From Paragonimus westermani (taxonomy: Eukaryota; Platyhelminthes; Trematoda; Plagiorchiida; Troglotrematidae): 64,000 nucleotides of DNA. Shown here one piece after another: positions 47,128-60,300 of this stretch (the stretch's first letter is position 1; every line of letters begins with the position of its first letter). The stretch spans positions 235,107 through 299,106 of the forward strand of contig QNGE01000139.1 in NCBI GenBank assembly GCA_008508345.1, written 5' to 3'. A model generated the notes under the pieces. The model had not been told where the DNA came from. It saw nothing but the letters and a program-made list of their open reading frames with translations, and searched no databases. A program made the position numbers and the translations under genes.

Positions 47128-47879
47128 AATAGAGAAATTCTGGAATGGCCAACTTTAAGCTTAAAGATAAATGATTTTGAGTGCATAAAGTGATGTTTTC
47201 TTACGAACAAATACGTATTACCTGTAAGCTTATGCAAATAATTGAGGTTGAGTTTTGACAGTGAGACTATACAAAACTGTGATGGAAATCTCGATTCACT
47301 GATTATCCAAACCCCGACCCAACAGAAGATCTGATAGACGGCCAATCCAAATATCGCGTTAATGATGCAACATCAGGATTGGACTAACGGTCTTAGTGTT
47401 GTGCCTCCCGTTATTCGTCAATTCATCTGTTTCGTATTCCACTAATTAACGTACAGTTTATGGTATTGCATGTGCTAATGAGATCAGCCAATGACCGGTT
47501 GTGATTTCTCTAATACTGTTGTACGTCAATAAATTCGGTGTCTCAATCCATGAATAACAATTGCTTACTGCTGCCAGTACCGGGTCTTTGCCTTATTAGT
47601 TGCGTGGGGGGTTTCGATTCAAGTACGATTTCTATTCGGCTATACGAAGTCCATAATTTTGCGAATCACAAAAACCCACAGAATAGGACTGTCAAACCAT
47701 AGAGTAGATATGTTGGGGGATGTCGATATTTCTTTTCATCTTTTCAGCCACCTACTTAAAACAGTCAGTTTGAACACTTCAGTACGACTCGAATAGCGTA
47801 AAGTCGAACGGGCGAAGTGTTAGTTTTCAGAAGTTTACAACCATGTCAGAGATACGGTCTAAGTCAATAGTTTTTGAAC
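47128..47879. other. No supported gene; unassigned sequence
   Basis: Between the exon-like frame and the PLE. Would include the PLE's 3' flank (minus strand). No terminal repeat recognised. Confidence 0.4.
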
Positions 47880-49330
47880 TCACTGAGCTGGTCTTTTATA
47901 TTTGGACAGTAGAGCCTTACTGGTAGCCATAATTTTCGGGTTTAAGCTAAGTAATAATTTAGTGAACGAATTCAGTGGATTCATTAAGTAGCCGGTCATC
48001 GAAATGTGTTTGGTAATCGAGGATGAGAGATTGCGTTGTTTGTCTTCTGTCGTGTTGACGTGCTGCTCCACAGATTTCAACAATCACTTGGGGATATGTT
48101 CCGATATTCGCTGACGAAGTCACCAATCATTTCAGTCCATCTGAGCGTCATTACAACTGCAAATGAAACGATAGACAATATGAAATGCACAACGGTCAGA
48201 TGGACAGTGACTCAGTTCAATCTTACACTTCGGATTGATTGCCAGAAGCACAGTTGGACTGAAGGATAAGTTGACAAGAAGGCGGACTGAAACATATATC
48301 GAACTGTATTGGTCAAATGACTCCGAAGTGACAACTGTATGGAAACATCATTTTTGGGAACGGTTTACACAACCGGTTTGTATTGCTTAAGTTAGCTATA
48401 GATGCCAGTGATCTTCTGCGGATATCCCTCAGCAAGAAGCGTCTTTATTAAGAACTGCTGTTCGAAAAGTAGCGTATCAGCAGTAAAAATTCGGCAGGCT
48501 CGACTGAATAACGTTTTAACTAACATGCGTTTATGGTTGACCAGTGTAAATATAGTATAATGGATATGTTGATCACATCAAATGGATTTGTGACTAACAG
48601 AGCGGTGTAATGTCCTATATAATATTTGACTTAGTAAAACGTCCACAAAGTCTAGGTTGTTATTGGATTCCATCTCAAAAATAACGGGCAAAGTATGATA
48701 TAGTGAATTTATAGCATTATATAACGTGATAAAATGAGTAAGCTCAGTAACAAGCGAAATGTCCTCAAAGTAGCGTTTGTAAAATACAGTTGAATCAATT
48801 TGGTTTGCAAATGATTCTTCTATCAGTGCTAGGAAAATGTCGCCAAATTTTAGGTCGAGAGAGCTGCCCACAGCAACTCTATCAGCCCGACTAAAATGAA
48901 GTCCTCCAAATTCAAGACATTTTATTGCGCATAACCTGTTGAGGTCTCTAAAGTATTCTACATGAAGTGAGATACGAATATTTTGCGTTACAATGAAATT
49001 ACATAAAATCGGCAGTTTCGTGCAAACGGACAGTCTGCGGAAAATATTGTTACTGCGCTTACAGAAACATTTTCCAAGGCGTTCACCTAGTCGAAAGTAT
49101 CATTAACACAATGAGGTGTTAACATTGTGCCCACTGATTTGAGCAGTTCCACGAGCCAAACAGCCGCTTTGTGATGAAGGGAGTTGTTCATGGCTACTAT
49201 TGGTCGCAAACGGACGCTGTCTTTGTATATTTTAGGAGATCCTCTCATAAGAGGCGTTTGGGTCATGGCCGGTTTAAACGTGAAGACGTTGGAAATTAAA
49301 GCTGACTTGAAACACTGGCACAAACACCTG
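47880..49330 (-). mobile_element. Penelope-like element, RT-linker-GIY-YIG, decayed
   Basis: The most complete PLE in the window, read leftward. 49323-49087: SPKIYKDSVRLRPIVAMNN, the PK-x-x-K-x-x-x-PLRPIV motif of RT fingers. 48975-48578 in another frame: RISLHVEYFRDL, RADRVAVGSSLDL (motif B, GSPLGPL eroded), YKRYFEDIS at 48781-48755 (catalytic YVDD changed to YFED), NLDFVDVLL. 48521-48470: LVKTLFSRACRI, typical of the linker. 48187-48140: FHIVYRFICSCND, the start of the GIY-YIG domain. 48114-48087: QRISEHIPK, followed by TGA at 48086-48084 where Trp is expected. 48083-47880: SSSITKHISMTGY and the tail, ending SKYKRPAQ. Several stops and frameshifts and loss of one catalytic Asp make it a pseudogene. 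Order and spacing show it is one insertion. Motif A was not recognised. Confidence 0.92.
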
Positions 49331-51449
49331 AAAATAGATTGAATGAGCTACAGAATGATGGAATTGACTTGCTTATAAAGGCTTAAAAATAGCCAGTCGA
49401 TTCAGCTGACTCGCTCCCAACACACTCATCTTCCTTTTGTTGACGATGCAATTTGGGTGTGTTGATGACTTAACCGTTGCAGACATGATGCGAAATAAAC
49501 CCAATTCGTGTGCAACGGATCTTCACACACCTCCTTTACCTCAGGCTCATTTGTTGAGTGCAACAAAACGACGAATCTAACGAACCAGTGGTAGAGCAAG
49601 AGATCTGGATGTAGTGTGGAATGTACTATTTAGTTTGGCGCAAAAAATGAGGAAGAATTGTGGAACAGCACTTACTGAGAGGAACAGAAATACTAGAAAT
49701 CTGTCCGATGTGGGAAGTGTTAAAAGTGGAATGACGAGAGATGTATGTTGTGACTTAAATGTTGAAATGAGAAGGCCGATGATTCAGGATTTCAACCACG
49801 AAAAGAGTAATACTGGAGAACGTCAACAAAATTCACGACGGTAGAAACGTTACCGGGCATCATTTTGTAACAAATTACACTAGTTCAGTGTCAGTAAGAC
49901 GGATGGGTTGCATCCGCAATATACAGCTAATTTGGTGGTTAACTGGACTGACAGGGAATGTAAGAATACACATATATCGTTAGTGGCATACCTTCTTGGA
50001 CCAACTAAATCGTTGATTTTTTGAATTCAGAAGATTCTCTCACGCATCTCCTCACGTGCGATTTACGTTAAAGTGCATGTGATTCCACCCACCCACACAT
50101 ATCCAGTATTCATTGTGCACCCGAATACGTAAGTCCAGAATATTGACGCTTTCAGAGCTTTATAGCCAGACGTATGATAGGCCGAAGAGATATTTATCAC
50201 ACTAAGAATCAGAATGTTGAAACTTTTCGAACTAAGAAGTCCAACACAGAGAAAGAATGCAAAACCATAGGGAACAGAACATAAGACAAGAGTTATGGAA
50301 AGCCTGTAGTACAACAGCATAGGTTAGTTAAGTTTATGTAAAATAGGGCGAAAACGGATTTATGTTTTGTTCAAGGAGTAAGGTTAATTCCCCAATGTCA
50401 TTCATACCGTGAAAGCTGAAGTAAAGATAACAAACTATCATGACCCAGGTTATTCGAGATGGGGTCGGTGATTCACCATCTAAAGGAGGGTTAATCGTTT
50501 GTCGTTATGTTCGTCACCATAACCATCATCATGCCTATACCCATCAGCATCACAGACAACAATATATCAGTGATTCTTGATGCTGCTCAAATGTCATGCA
50601 ACCATGAATTAACTACCACCCAGTAGCCAAGAGGAAGGAAGGGAGAAGAAAGAACTAAACCGCCAAAAAAAACATTTACTAGGAAGGAGCATATGCCTCA
50701 GTACCAGACAGCCGAGCAATGACTGATCCATGGGTGGATGAAGGATATCGACTCCGGTCGACTTATCCACGTCTGTGACATACACGTTCCTTCGAAACCG
50801 TCCGCTCTTGAAAAAATTGTGATCCACCGATAAAGGACGTTCAACGCAGTTACGGCCGCACATGTCGGAATACCTCAAACCACGATGCCGATGGTGACAA
50901 GCATCGATTCATCTGATATTTCTTGATGTATTACAACATAGGTCATGCAAACGGACAAAAAATATGCGTGGAGGGAAATTTCTTCTTTCAGATGAAAATG
51001 AACCAGATACTGATGCATACAGCTCTAGCAGGAAAAGCTGAGTGCACGGATTTGTGTAGACAGTGACTGACTGGACCGGATGGTTAAATCTCTTCGAATC
51101 GTTCTGATCGATTCGGAAGTGTAGCAGACCGTGCTACGACCACTGTTGGAGCTTCCAAAATCTTGCCTACTATTTTAGGTATACAAGTCGGCCAAATAAT
51201 CGAAAAGCGTGATTCCCTTAAATCTCCGACTCAGAACGGATGAGATGCAGAGAAGGGTCTGGAAAAGGTCGATAGCTAGCCGACTATCCGCACAATTATA
51301 AACGAACTTTACTTCACTATAGATCAGTTGTGGGTCGGGAATCTATATCTCATATTCAGACTGAGTAATATAGTACCAGTGAATATGACTTGTAACGCGG
51401 TTGTGCAAATGCGTTACTGTGTGAAATCGGGAGATGACTTGTTGCATTG
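49331..51449. other. No supported gene; unassigned sequence
   Basis: The first few hundred bases could hold the PLE N-terminal part on the minus strand, but nothing is recognisable. A hydrophobic 85-codon minus-strand frame at 50063-50320 is chance-length. Short ACCATCATCATG / CATCAGCATCAC runs occur at 50518-50560. Confidence 0.4.
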
Positions 51450-51740
51450 GCAAGGCGCAATCAAAACTAACAAGCACACACGGATTGAGTTTGAATTGTG
51501 TAACAAAGCACGCTGTCGTATTGTAAGCGCCATTTTGGTTTTCGTTCGTGTATTTCGTGTGTACGGCTTCCTGGACCTTCGGCGCATGATTGTCCATGCT
51601 GTGTCCTTTTACAAGACTATCGGTGAAACCGCTGCGTTAGAAGAATACTGTCCTCGGTGTCTTCACGTTACCCATTGGTGGTCTTCGAGTGTAACGGGAA
51701 ATCAAGCAGAAACAGCCGGCTTATATCTTACACGTTCAAT
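51450..51740 (+). repeat. Dispersed repeat C, copy 2
   Basis: Plus-strand partner of 8408-8685. It starts at GGCGCAATCAAAACT (about 51454) and continues through AAAGCACGCTGTCG, GTAAGCGCCATTTTGG, TTCCTGGACCTTCGG, AGAATACTGTCCTCGG and GTGTAACGGGAAATCAA, fading after GCCGGCTTATATC near 51735. A minus-strand frame 51597-51450 corresponds to the plus-strand frame of copy 1. A 154-codon plus-strand frame (51328-51792) crosses the repeat and its flank and is probably incidental. Confidence 0.8.
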
Positions 51741-54002
51741 AGTCATTGTGTCTGCTTGGATGACAATTATGTCGAAACTCTCACTAAGATAAGGAGTTTT
51801 CTGCAACCATTCTCAGGAAGGCTTTGTGCAACAAATGTTAATTATTGCGAGAATTTATCGCACAAACAGACTGGTTTTGACGTGCAGCTGAAGCTACCGA
51901 ACACTACTCAGATGTGATCGCTCTAAAGGAAGGCACGATAACAGAACAGCTGTAATAACCTATCTGAATGAGAATGTTGCATTCAAACGTGTGGCAAATT
52001 TTAGTTAGACCGAAAATATCGTTCTGTCTACCAGTATCCAAAGCAGTACTCAACAGGTTCAATGTTTTCTGTGATTCGAATTCGATGAAATGTCCTAATT
52101 GTGGGGTCGTTGGTTCCTGTCAACTGAACATTTACCATGTCTTTCCGAAAAGCAATCAGGCAAACTGAGCAGCACTAACAAATAAATTTGGCTGAAAGTT
52201 CAGATACGAGGGAAGCCGTTAAAGTAATGGTCCACGTGAAGACGTGGAGTGGACATGACAGTGAAGTGCGTTACTGACCGGAGTAAGACTCGAGCCTTGT
52301 ACGTTTTGGTCGAAACAGACAGGATGAGAAAGCCCATCTGAATGCGGGAAATGTAGTTAGATGCTAATGACGTTCAACTTACAATATTACTCTGATACGT
52401 AGATGAAGAAGTTTTGATGTGGTTGTCGATTCACAAACTGAATTCTCGGGACATTTTGATAGCTAGGGCTGATGCGGGAAAATTCACATCTGGACACTAA
52501 GAAACTGCGCGTTTCTTCATAATGCACGATCCACACTTCACTGAGAAAAATTTGACTAAGACATTTTCAAATATGATGAATAATTCTTTCTATTCATCGA
52601 GTGGGAAGTTCTGAATATGTGAGTGTGCATGGGAGAAGCGGGAAGAGTTGACATCCCCCAAGAGAGTAACGCCGATTTTGTTCAAAAGATGCGATCAATT
52701 CAAATTCTCTTTGGTCTTTTCAACCTAACATCAAATTGGAGAAGCTTTGTCAGAGGTAAGAAAAAGAGAAGAATTGTTATCGATTAATAACTTCCGAAAA
52801 GTTTGTTATACTTTTTACAACAGAAGGAGAAGTATCTTCGGTCATTCTTTATCAGTGCGCCGCAGTAACAAATGCTATTAAATGTGTATATACGAAAGAC
52901 AATAGTCTAAAACAAAGAATTAATCGGTCGTTGGTTATACAGTTGATTCTTCGCTAAAGCAGTGCTATACCTGATTCTGAAATACAAAATACTTGTGCAC
53001 GACTAGTCAGTATTTCTTGTTTCATATTGCAAAACACAGTTCTATCGACTAAACACGTATCTGAAAGAACCTAGTGGAATGCTCCGTTTGAGCTGATTGA
53101 AATTAACAATACACTATCCAGTGCGATATCTCCGTACAATGACCTCTAATCGCCCGAATCTGAGAGGGACATTCAACATCCCGTCATTTCTTGCACAAGG
53201 TAAGATGACGTAATTAGTAAGCAAATGGACAATCATTTCTTGCTGCAAATTTAAACACAGCAGTAAACAGGTTAACATTAAACGATGCGCGTTCTATCAG
53301 AGTTCGCAGCATCTCCACTGGTGTTTATAGTAGACGAGTGGGCGGTACAAACTTCTAGATTGCAAATCGATTGTCACAGCTTTGAACGAGACAGTTAGAA
53401 CACGGAGAGTGGTGGATTCAATCATTTCGTACTGATTCATCAGTACCCGGTGAACAATAACATGAATAGTTTTTATAACGAACAATTAGGGAGTGGACAG
53501 ACAGTCGGTTGGCTGGGAAAGGTAACTAAGTCTAGGGTAGGATCGAGTTCGTGAACACATAATTCTAGACATACAAGGCCAGTTTCATGTGAGTGATAAC
53601 AATCACCTTAATAACCTAAGCGAATCCTGGGTTAGACTGTCTTATTAAGGTGCTGAAAGCAGACTTTGAATCAATAACGCTACCAGTGGTCAAGGCGCAT
53701 CCAGTAGCTGTGAATACTGGCATTTATGAGGTTCAGCTACAATAACGCTGTCTAGCAAACCAGACTTTGTACCTATTCACAGAAATATCACTTCACTCTG
53801 GTGACTAAATATTTCTCGGTTTCGCTTATGTAACTTCCTCTACAGTGGTCGATCAATTGCCTGAGTGAGTGTTACCGAAGAACAACAATATTGTTGAAAC
53901 ATACAAACAACCAGTGTCCGTAGCCTCTGGGCGCGTTGTGATCACTGATTCAAGATACCTGCAGTCTGCCGAGACGGTCATAATCAATCAACAAAGCGAA
54001 CC
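51741..54002. other. No supported gene; unassigned sequence
   Basis: Frames below 90 codons, no recognised repeat. Confidence 0.45.
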
Positions 54003-54345
54003 ATTTTCAAAGTGGACATCACTTGTGTTCGATCGTAGCCTTTGCATTCAGATGAATTTTCCATGCGGCCCCTTTTGAAAAGACGCGCTAGAGTCGAAGT
54101 TCTTTCTTGCTGGAGCTCGCCAGAAATGCACACACCTTCTGAAATCGGAACCTCCGATCTACACTAGACATGATCGAATTACCATAGTTGAATGCCCAAA
54201 CCGTTTATTTGTGAGGAATTATCAGGTTGTTTGATCATCTCAACAAGAGACACGTGTACTGTCTGCTAACTTCATTCGATAACCTTGTGACTGGAACTCC
54301 CGAAACAGGTCGAAATCTCCGAACTCAATAAACCTGAAGGAAAGT
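54003..54345 (-). repeat. tRNA-derived repeat family 1, copy G (diverged)
   Basis: Minus-strand copy with the full order: ATTTTCAAAGTGGACATCAC, TTTGCATTCAGATGAATTTTCC, CTAGAGTCGAAGTTCTTTC, GGAGCTCGCCAGAAATGCACAC, then a head that has lost the block holding the A box (sequence jumps from CCGATCT to ACACTAGACATGATCG). It continues through TTTGTGAGGAATTATCAGGTTG and CTGCTAACTTCATTCGATAACC to CTCAATAAACC near 54335. The internal deletion removes the Pol III promoter's first element, so this copy could not be retransposed. Confidence 0.8.
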
Positions 54346-57300
54346 CTAGCTGTGTGTGAAGAATTCAATCAAACATGAGTGATGCCCAAACGTGTGATTA
54401 ACGAAATCTAAGACTACTCGCTCGCAATCAGAAATAATCGATTTGGAATGCGACTTATCTTAACCCACCGATTGACTATTCCACGTTTTACCGTTAGATT
54501 AAAAAACGCATTCGTAATGTACTTGACACGGATGAATCCGCGTGAAATTCTTAAGTCCACTTCGCCCTTTGTTAAGACTGTTTCTTTCAAACTCCCGGAA
54601 GAAATTAAACGCTTCATATTAATAAAGAACTAAGGTTTGAAGCTCCTTTGATTACTACCACGGCAACATCAACTTTACGAATGGTTTCTTTGGTGTGTGC
54701 TGAGAAAATTGACTATGTCTGTTTGCATTTGCGTTAATGAACCTTAACAAACAACTTCAGATGATACATGACCAAGTATTGAACAGAACGAAATTTATAA
54801 CTGCTACCGACTTTAAGTCGCTGATAATGTTATATGATTATTGTTTCAACTTAGGAGCTGAATTCAGGATAAAACTGCATCGTATGTTACTAGCTAATGT
54901 CAAATAGCCTTTTGTATAAACCCGAAAATTAACTTGGCACATTCCTGCAAGTCATTTGGAAGTTGAGGTCTGGTGCAAGCATTGCTTCGAATAAAGAGAG
55001 AGTTCAAAATGCATTGAGAAATCAACAAACAGTGGAGGGATTCAGCGCGCATTGAATTGCTGAAAGAAGTCTGAAGTACCAAGACCGACTCCCAAACTCC
55101 CGTCTCATTGGCTGGTCAGCTGTGTGCACTTTTTTGAATCAGGTTAAAACAAGTGTTACATTGATGGTAGGAAGAAAGTTAGCCTATCATTTTCACCAAA
55201 AGGTAACTCATCATTACTCCTTGTGAGGAAAGGCAGTCAAAGCGTTTTGAATGGGTAAACTAGTAAAACTGCACCTGGGTGTTGGTGCAAGTTTGTTGGT
55301 ATAGGATTGGGAGAAATTTTCTACTGATCTGTCTGAAACCCAGCTAAATGGACCATCACATCTGCTGAACAAGGTCAACATGTTAGTTTCAGTAGAAGTA
55401 ACAAACCACGGCAGACAGATATCATATCAGTATTTCCACGAGTCTTAATGCGTACTTTACCAAGCGAGTTGCAGACAACATTATTCTAATGCCTGTGTTG
55501 AATATAACCCTGGAATTGCAATGAAATTACCCAGTACTGGCCTTGTTTTGATGGTTACTTCGGAAGCGGTGATTATACCAATAGCGTGCAGGCTATTCAC
55601 ATTTACTAACAGGCTTATAGCTAAATAACTAGTAGGCGAACAAATCTTCTTATCGAGAATGCTGTTACCATAATAATGTTCTACATATCCTTTAAAAGTG
55701 ATCATAATACTTAATGACCGTATCTTACAGCTAGCTGTGACCGTGGACGACAGCAGCATCTGCATACGCGACAGCACAAAACTTGTGAAGTAAAACTCAC
55801 TGTCGTATCACTGTCAGTTGTTAGCCGTCATGCAAACTTATGTTTATCCACCTGTTTGAGTAATGTCAAGCTGTCCAAATGTGAGATGATCAACGTGATC
55901 ACGATTCGATCCTGTGAACCCCAATTTGGCAAGACAGCATTACCACCTCTGTTTCATTCGGGCAAACGGTCAAGTTGTGAAAAGAGACATGAATATTACA
56001 ACATTTTACGCAACGTTGTTCAATTGCTTGTTGGATAGCTAACTCAAAAAGTTAGGTTATCCAATGTTCAATTTCCCAAGGGCAATTCTCATCAAAAAGA
56101 GGTGACGATGCGATGTACAAGTGAGTTCAGCAATTTATTCTTAAACCAACACAATTACGGAGGACCTGTAGAAACGTATCATAACACAAAGCGAATAACA
56201 GTTGTGTTAACCAGTGACATTAAATGCGGCAGCTAGATTGCAGAAAATAATCGGTTAGATCAGGATCTGAGTTTAACCAGATGTTACACCACACGAATCG
56301 GTTCAAGTGGTTATGATTAGTCTGCGATCACGTCATTCGAGAAACTTTACGGCCAAACGCTCCACATGAGTCTCTCAACTGAAAACAGTTTTGGCGATAG
56401 ATCAGTCATAACCATTTTAGTAGAACGAACAATTAGCCCAACCGTGCGGTGCAACGTTCAATAAATCTCCGGTCCAGGTCTAACCGATTATTGTGTGGAA
56501 TCTAGCCGTCGCATTTAGTGTCACTCTTTAAAAAACATGTCATGGATTACTCGGTCTGTCTTATGACGAGGTTTTACTAAGCCGCTTGGTAAGAACTTAT
56601 CAAAATCAAATTTTCCTCGCAAGCTGTTTTAACTTCGTGTTTCACACCTGCAGGGTCTCCAGCTCATATTGCAACGGTGTAAGTGGAATTACTAATAACC
56701 AGTGCTGGAACATTAAGGTGACCTCTCCTGCATCTTTTGCACATTCACAGCTAAGAATATCGACCGTGCTTCCCAGTGAACAGTTGATGAGTGTTGGTCC
56801 CTTTTGATGAAGATGCCAGAATGATTGCCGTGTTTGCCTAAACTTTTGCTCATAATTCTGGTATATCTAAGACTTTAGCAATCTAGGTCGAAGTTGTGAC
56901 GGTTGCACACCGGGTGATTTTCACTGCTCAGTGCTTCATCGTAAGACTGTTGTGCCAGTGGGATGAAATCGGCTGGTCAGCGCTCACCGCACTGTTTTTT
57001 GTTGGAAGGGACTATACCTGTTTGAGGTGTCAAAAAATGTTTCCAGTACGATTCTATGGGGTTTCCTCAGTTCATGCAGGTAATGCTGCACCTTCCTACA
57101 CCACACAATTCCTACACGGGGGTGTTTACCCACAAAGATTGCTTTCGAAAGAAACATTGTGAATGAATCCTCCAACAGAGTACGTATGGAGAATGAAAAT
57201 CCCTAAGTATGGGATGCTGAACTGTCCCAGCAAGTCTGCCTAAACTACAACCCTTAATCTACAAAAAGCCTAACGTGAATGATGTGTCTCAACTGTTACA

Positions 57301-60300
57301 CGTAGCACCGGATGTGCAAGCGACCCGGTAATTAACACAACAGGAACCTACTTGACTCAAATCTTATCCACCATCTCTCACCTATGAGCACAGACAGGGA
57401 CTTGAACGAACCCAGTGTAGTGTACACTACTGTTTAAGTAGTGGTATGCCTTTTAACAACGTTATTCACCATTCTACTCACAAAAGTTAAACAACATACC
57501 GAATAACCATAATTCGATCTTAATTTGATCAGTCCCTTTAGGAGAAATAACAGACAAAATTATGTTGTAATATCACTCTGAAACCATACTTTCTCAGATG
57601 AGGACGGTATAACCAGTCGACAAAGAGGCAGAGTTTTCAAGACCCCGTCGTTTGATTCCATCTTCTGCTAGGTTGATGAATACTTGTTAGCTATCCTGTG
57701 AGGCTTTTTCAAATCCGCAGTTTATATGGTAATCCGGCTCGTGACATTTGTCTTAATCGTCCACGATTACGTAATTTTAACTCATACCACTGCATTCCAC
57801 AATCTAGTCTGCCCATTCCCGTTTCACTTCATGAGAGCACGTAACTGTCTCAAAAGCTAAGATACACTAACTGCTTCTGCATTCAATGTCTGGTTTACAA
57901 AACGTTTCCAAAGAACAATAGTGTCAGGCCAAATGTATTTTCTCAGACCCCCCAGAAACGGCATGAAAACATCCAACGGAGTCCCATCGACGATATGGTT
58001 ATTTTTTGTGGATGTTATTTTGGTTCGCTAGAGTCTTCAATGATGGGGCGGACCCAACATGTAAACTGCAGCATATTTCCAAGCCCATCATAATTACTGT
58101 ATTCCGAAACTCACAGGTAACCATTAAAAAGTCAGAAACTTCTACCACAAAGGAAACAGAGAAAGGGAAGGACACCCGTCAGATGAATTACAGAAATACA
58201 TGGTTTTAATTATGTTTTCTAAGGAACGGTGCGAAGTTGTATATTGGTGTGAACTGCAGATGGACTAACACGACGATAACAACCATCTGGAAAATATATA
58301 ATAATGTCAAACACCGTATACAGAGGTTACAACCGAAACTGTTGTTCCATTTATCGGTTGGGATGTTATGGCTGGCACAAATGTTTGTCTTCTGTCGGAC
58401 TTCTAAAATGTGGTTACCTCCCAGATGCAACTGAGTTTAGAAGTTCTGAATGGTATTTGTTAAGGGGTGGTTAGTTTGTAGACAGTTGCTAACTTACTTG
58501 AGAAACGTTCACTCGTATAATATGCAGCAGTCAATTTAAAGTCATTATTATGCATAAACTCTGCCTGTTTTATAGTAGTTGATTACATATACCTAAAGTT
58601 TCATTGCTTTCTTCAATCTAGTCTGACTTGCTGAGGATCAGTACTCCTCGCTGTAGCCATGGCACGTGAAATACCAGAGCGTTAGTGAGCGGATACAAAA
58701 CGTCGACTGTCAACCACTGTTTGTTACCGTAGATTTCCGTTTTATGAATGTTCCGTTAACGATCGCTAAACGTACACATTTATACTTAAACCAAAAGGTC
58801 TCATATCTCCCGTGCATAATGTGAAGGCATGCATTTAGCCTTTTGCTCTATCAAAAGCAAGTCCAGATGGCTTTCAGCGGAGACGGTTTTGTCTGTACCT
58901 GTAAGGTCAACTCTCGTGAAACATCTACTTCCAGGCTATCTCATCAAGTTTCCCGTACACTTTTCTGTGCCCTAGTTTTCGTTATCATCTGCCTTCTGAG
59001 AATTAGGGCATTCCTTTTTCTGAATGAGAATTGGAAAGTAATGATGACCTTTTTCCCACAAAAAGAGACAGTACACCAAAGAAAACCTATTTTCGTCATA
59101 AAAATGGTCGGTGAATTACGAAAACGAAGTAAGCTGTCTGTTTCGCTTGTGGACAATGACATTGATTAACTTTTTTTGTTCGATGAAATATTGATGAAAG
59201 AGAAATGTTACTAGGTTGCTAGGAGAGATTGCTTACTTGATCAGTTTTTCGAACGTTTCATTGAATGGGTACACAATCCCTAGTGTTTTTTGATGTATTG
59301 AGCGCTCATTAAGATTCAACCGATAGAGTTGATTTGTCTGAACATAATGAGTTAAGACTTTTCCAAATAGAGCAAGTTTACACCAAACAACATGCATGTT
59401 TCAGTGAATGTCTATACCGACAGTTCATTTGGTTAATAACATATTTCCATAGTACTACATCTATCAAAATTATCGCTTCGTTTAATTAAGCAGAGTATAT
59501 GTGGCATGTCTGTAATACACATCAAAATATCTGTATGAACCTTTGACATAGACTGCATGCCAGTACTTCATAGTTCAAGCAGTCAAACTTTTGAACAGTA
59601 TGCACTAGAATTTCTCTTTATCTTGCACGAATCAACAACCATTTTCCAAGAGTTTACCACGGTTCATTGAATATCCGTCCTGTCGACTCTGGTTTGTTTC
59701 ATAAAGGAGTGACAGTAATAGAATTTTAGAAGTCTTCATAATGTTCGACAAATTCTCTCTCATTATACAACAGAGTTGAATAAACGCGCAGCGAGAATAC
59801 GCGGAAGTGGTCAGAACTACACTTGTAGGATCCCAGCTACCATCAAGACCTAAGAATCATTTTATTGGATATTGGAATTTTATAATATGGATGGCTTGGA
59901 ATTGATAACTTGTGACCCAATATAGAAAACGACAAGATAGTTTGGTTTCTGTTAACAGTCTGAAAATTTTCCACATGAGAACTTAAAGAGAGAATTTTGT
60001 TTTCAGTTGGACTACTCAATTTACCATGGCTAACTCAAAGTAGATGAGAACGTTTCAATCAATGAAATAAACGTATGGACTGAATGTACACAGGGTTTAA
60101 ATGCTTACATGTTTGGAATTTGAAATATTCCATTTAAAAAATATCAGCGCAAACACCACCGCCACAGAACAGGACTGAGTATTCTATTAGGAACTGGTCT
60201 GTATCAGACAGGACACTGACGATACCCTTCCCTTCTCGTCGAACGAGTGCGGTAAACACACTGGTTTGCGGTGCACAGTATCAGCCATGCCTAACTTTTT

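Noticed and set aside
48105..48175. CTGACGAAGTC with GAAACG 50 bases later, hammerhead-like
   Set aside because: Too far apart, no helix II, and the stretch is explained as the complement of PLE endonuclease codons.
51328..51792. 154-codon plus-strand frame as a gene
   Set aside because: It runs through repeat C and unique flank alike; the corresponding frame in copy 1 is only partly open.
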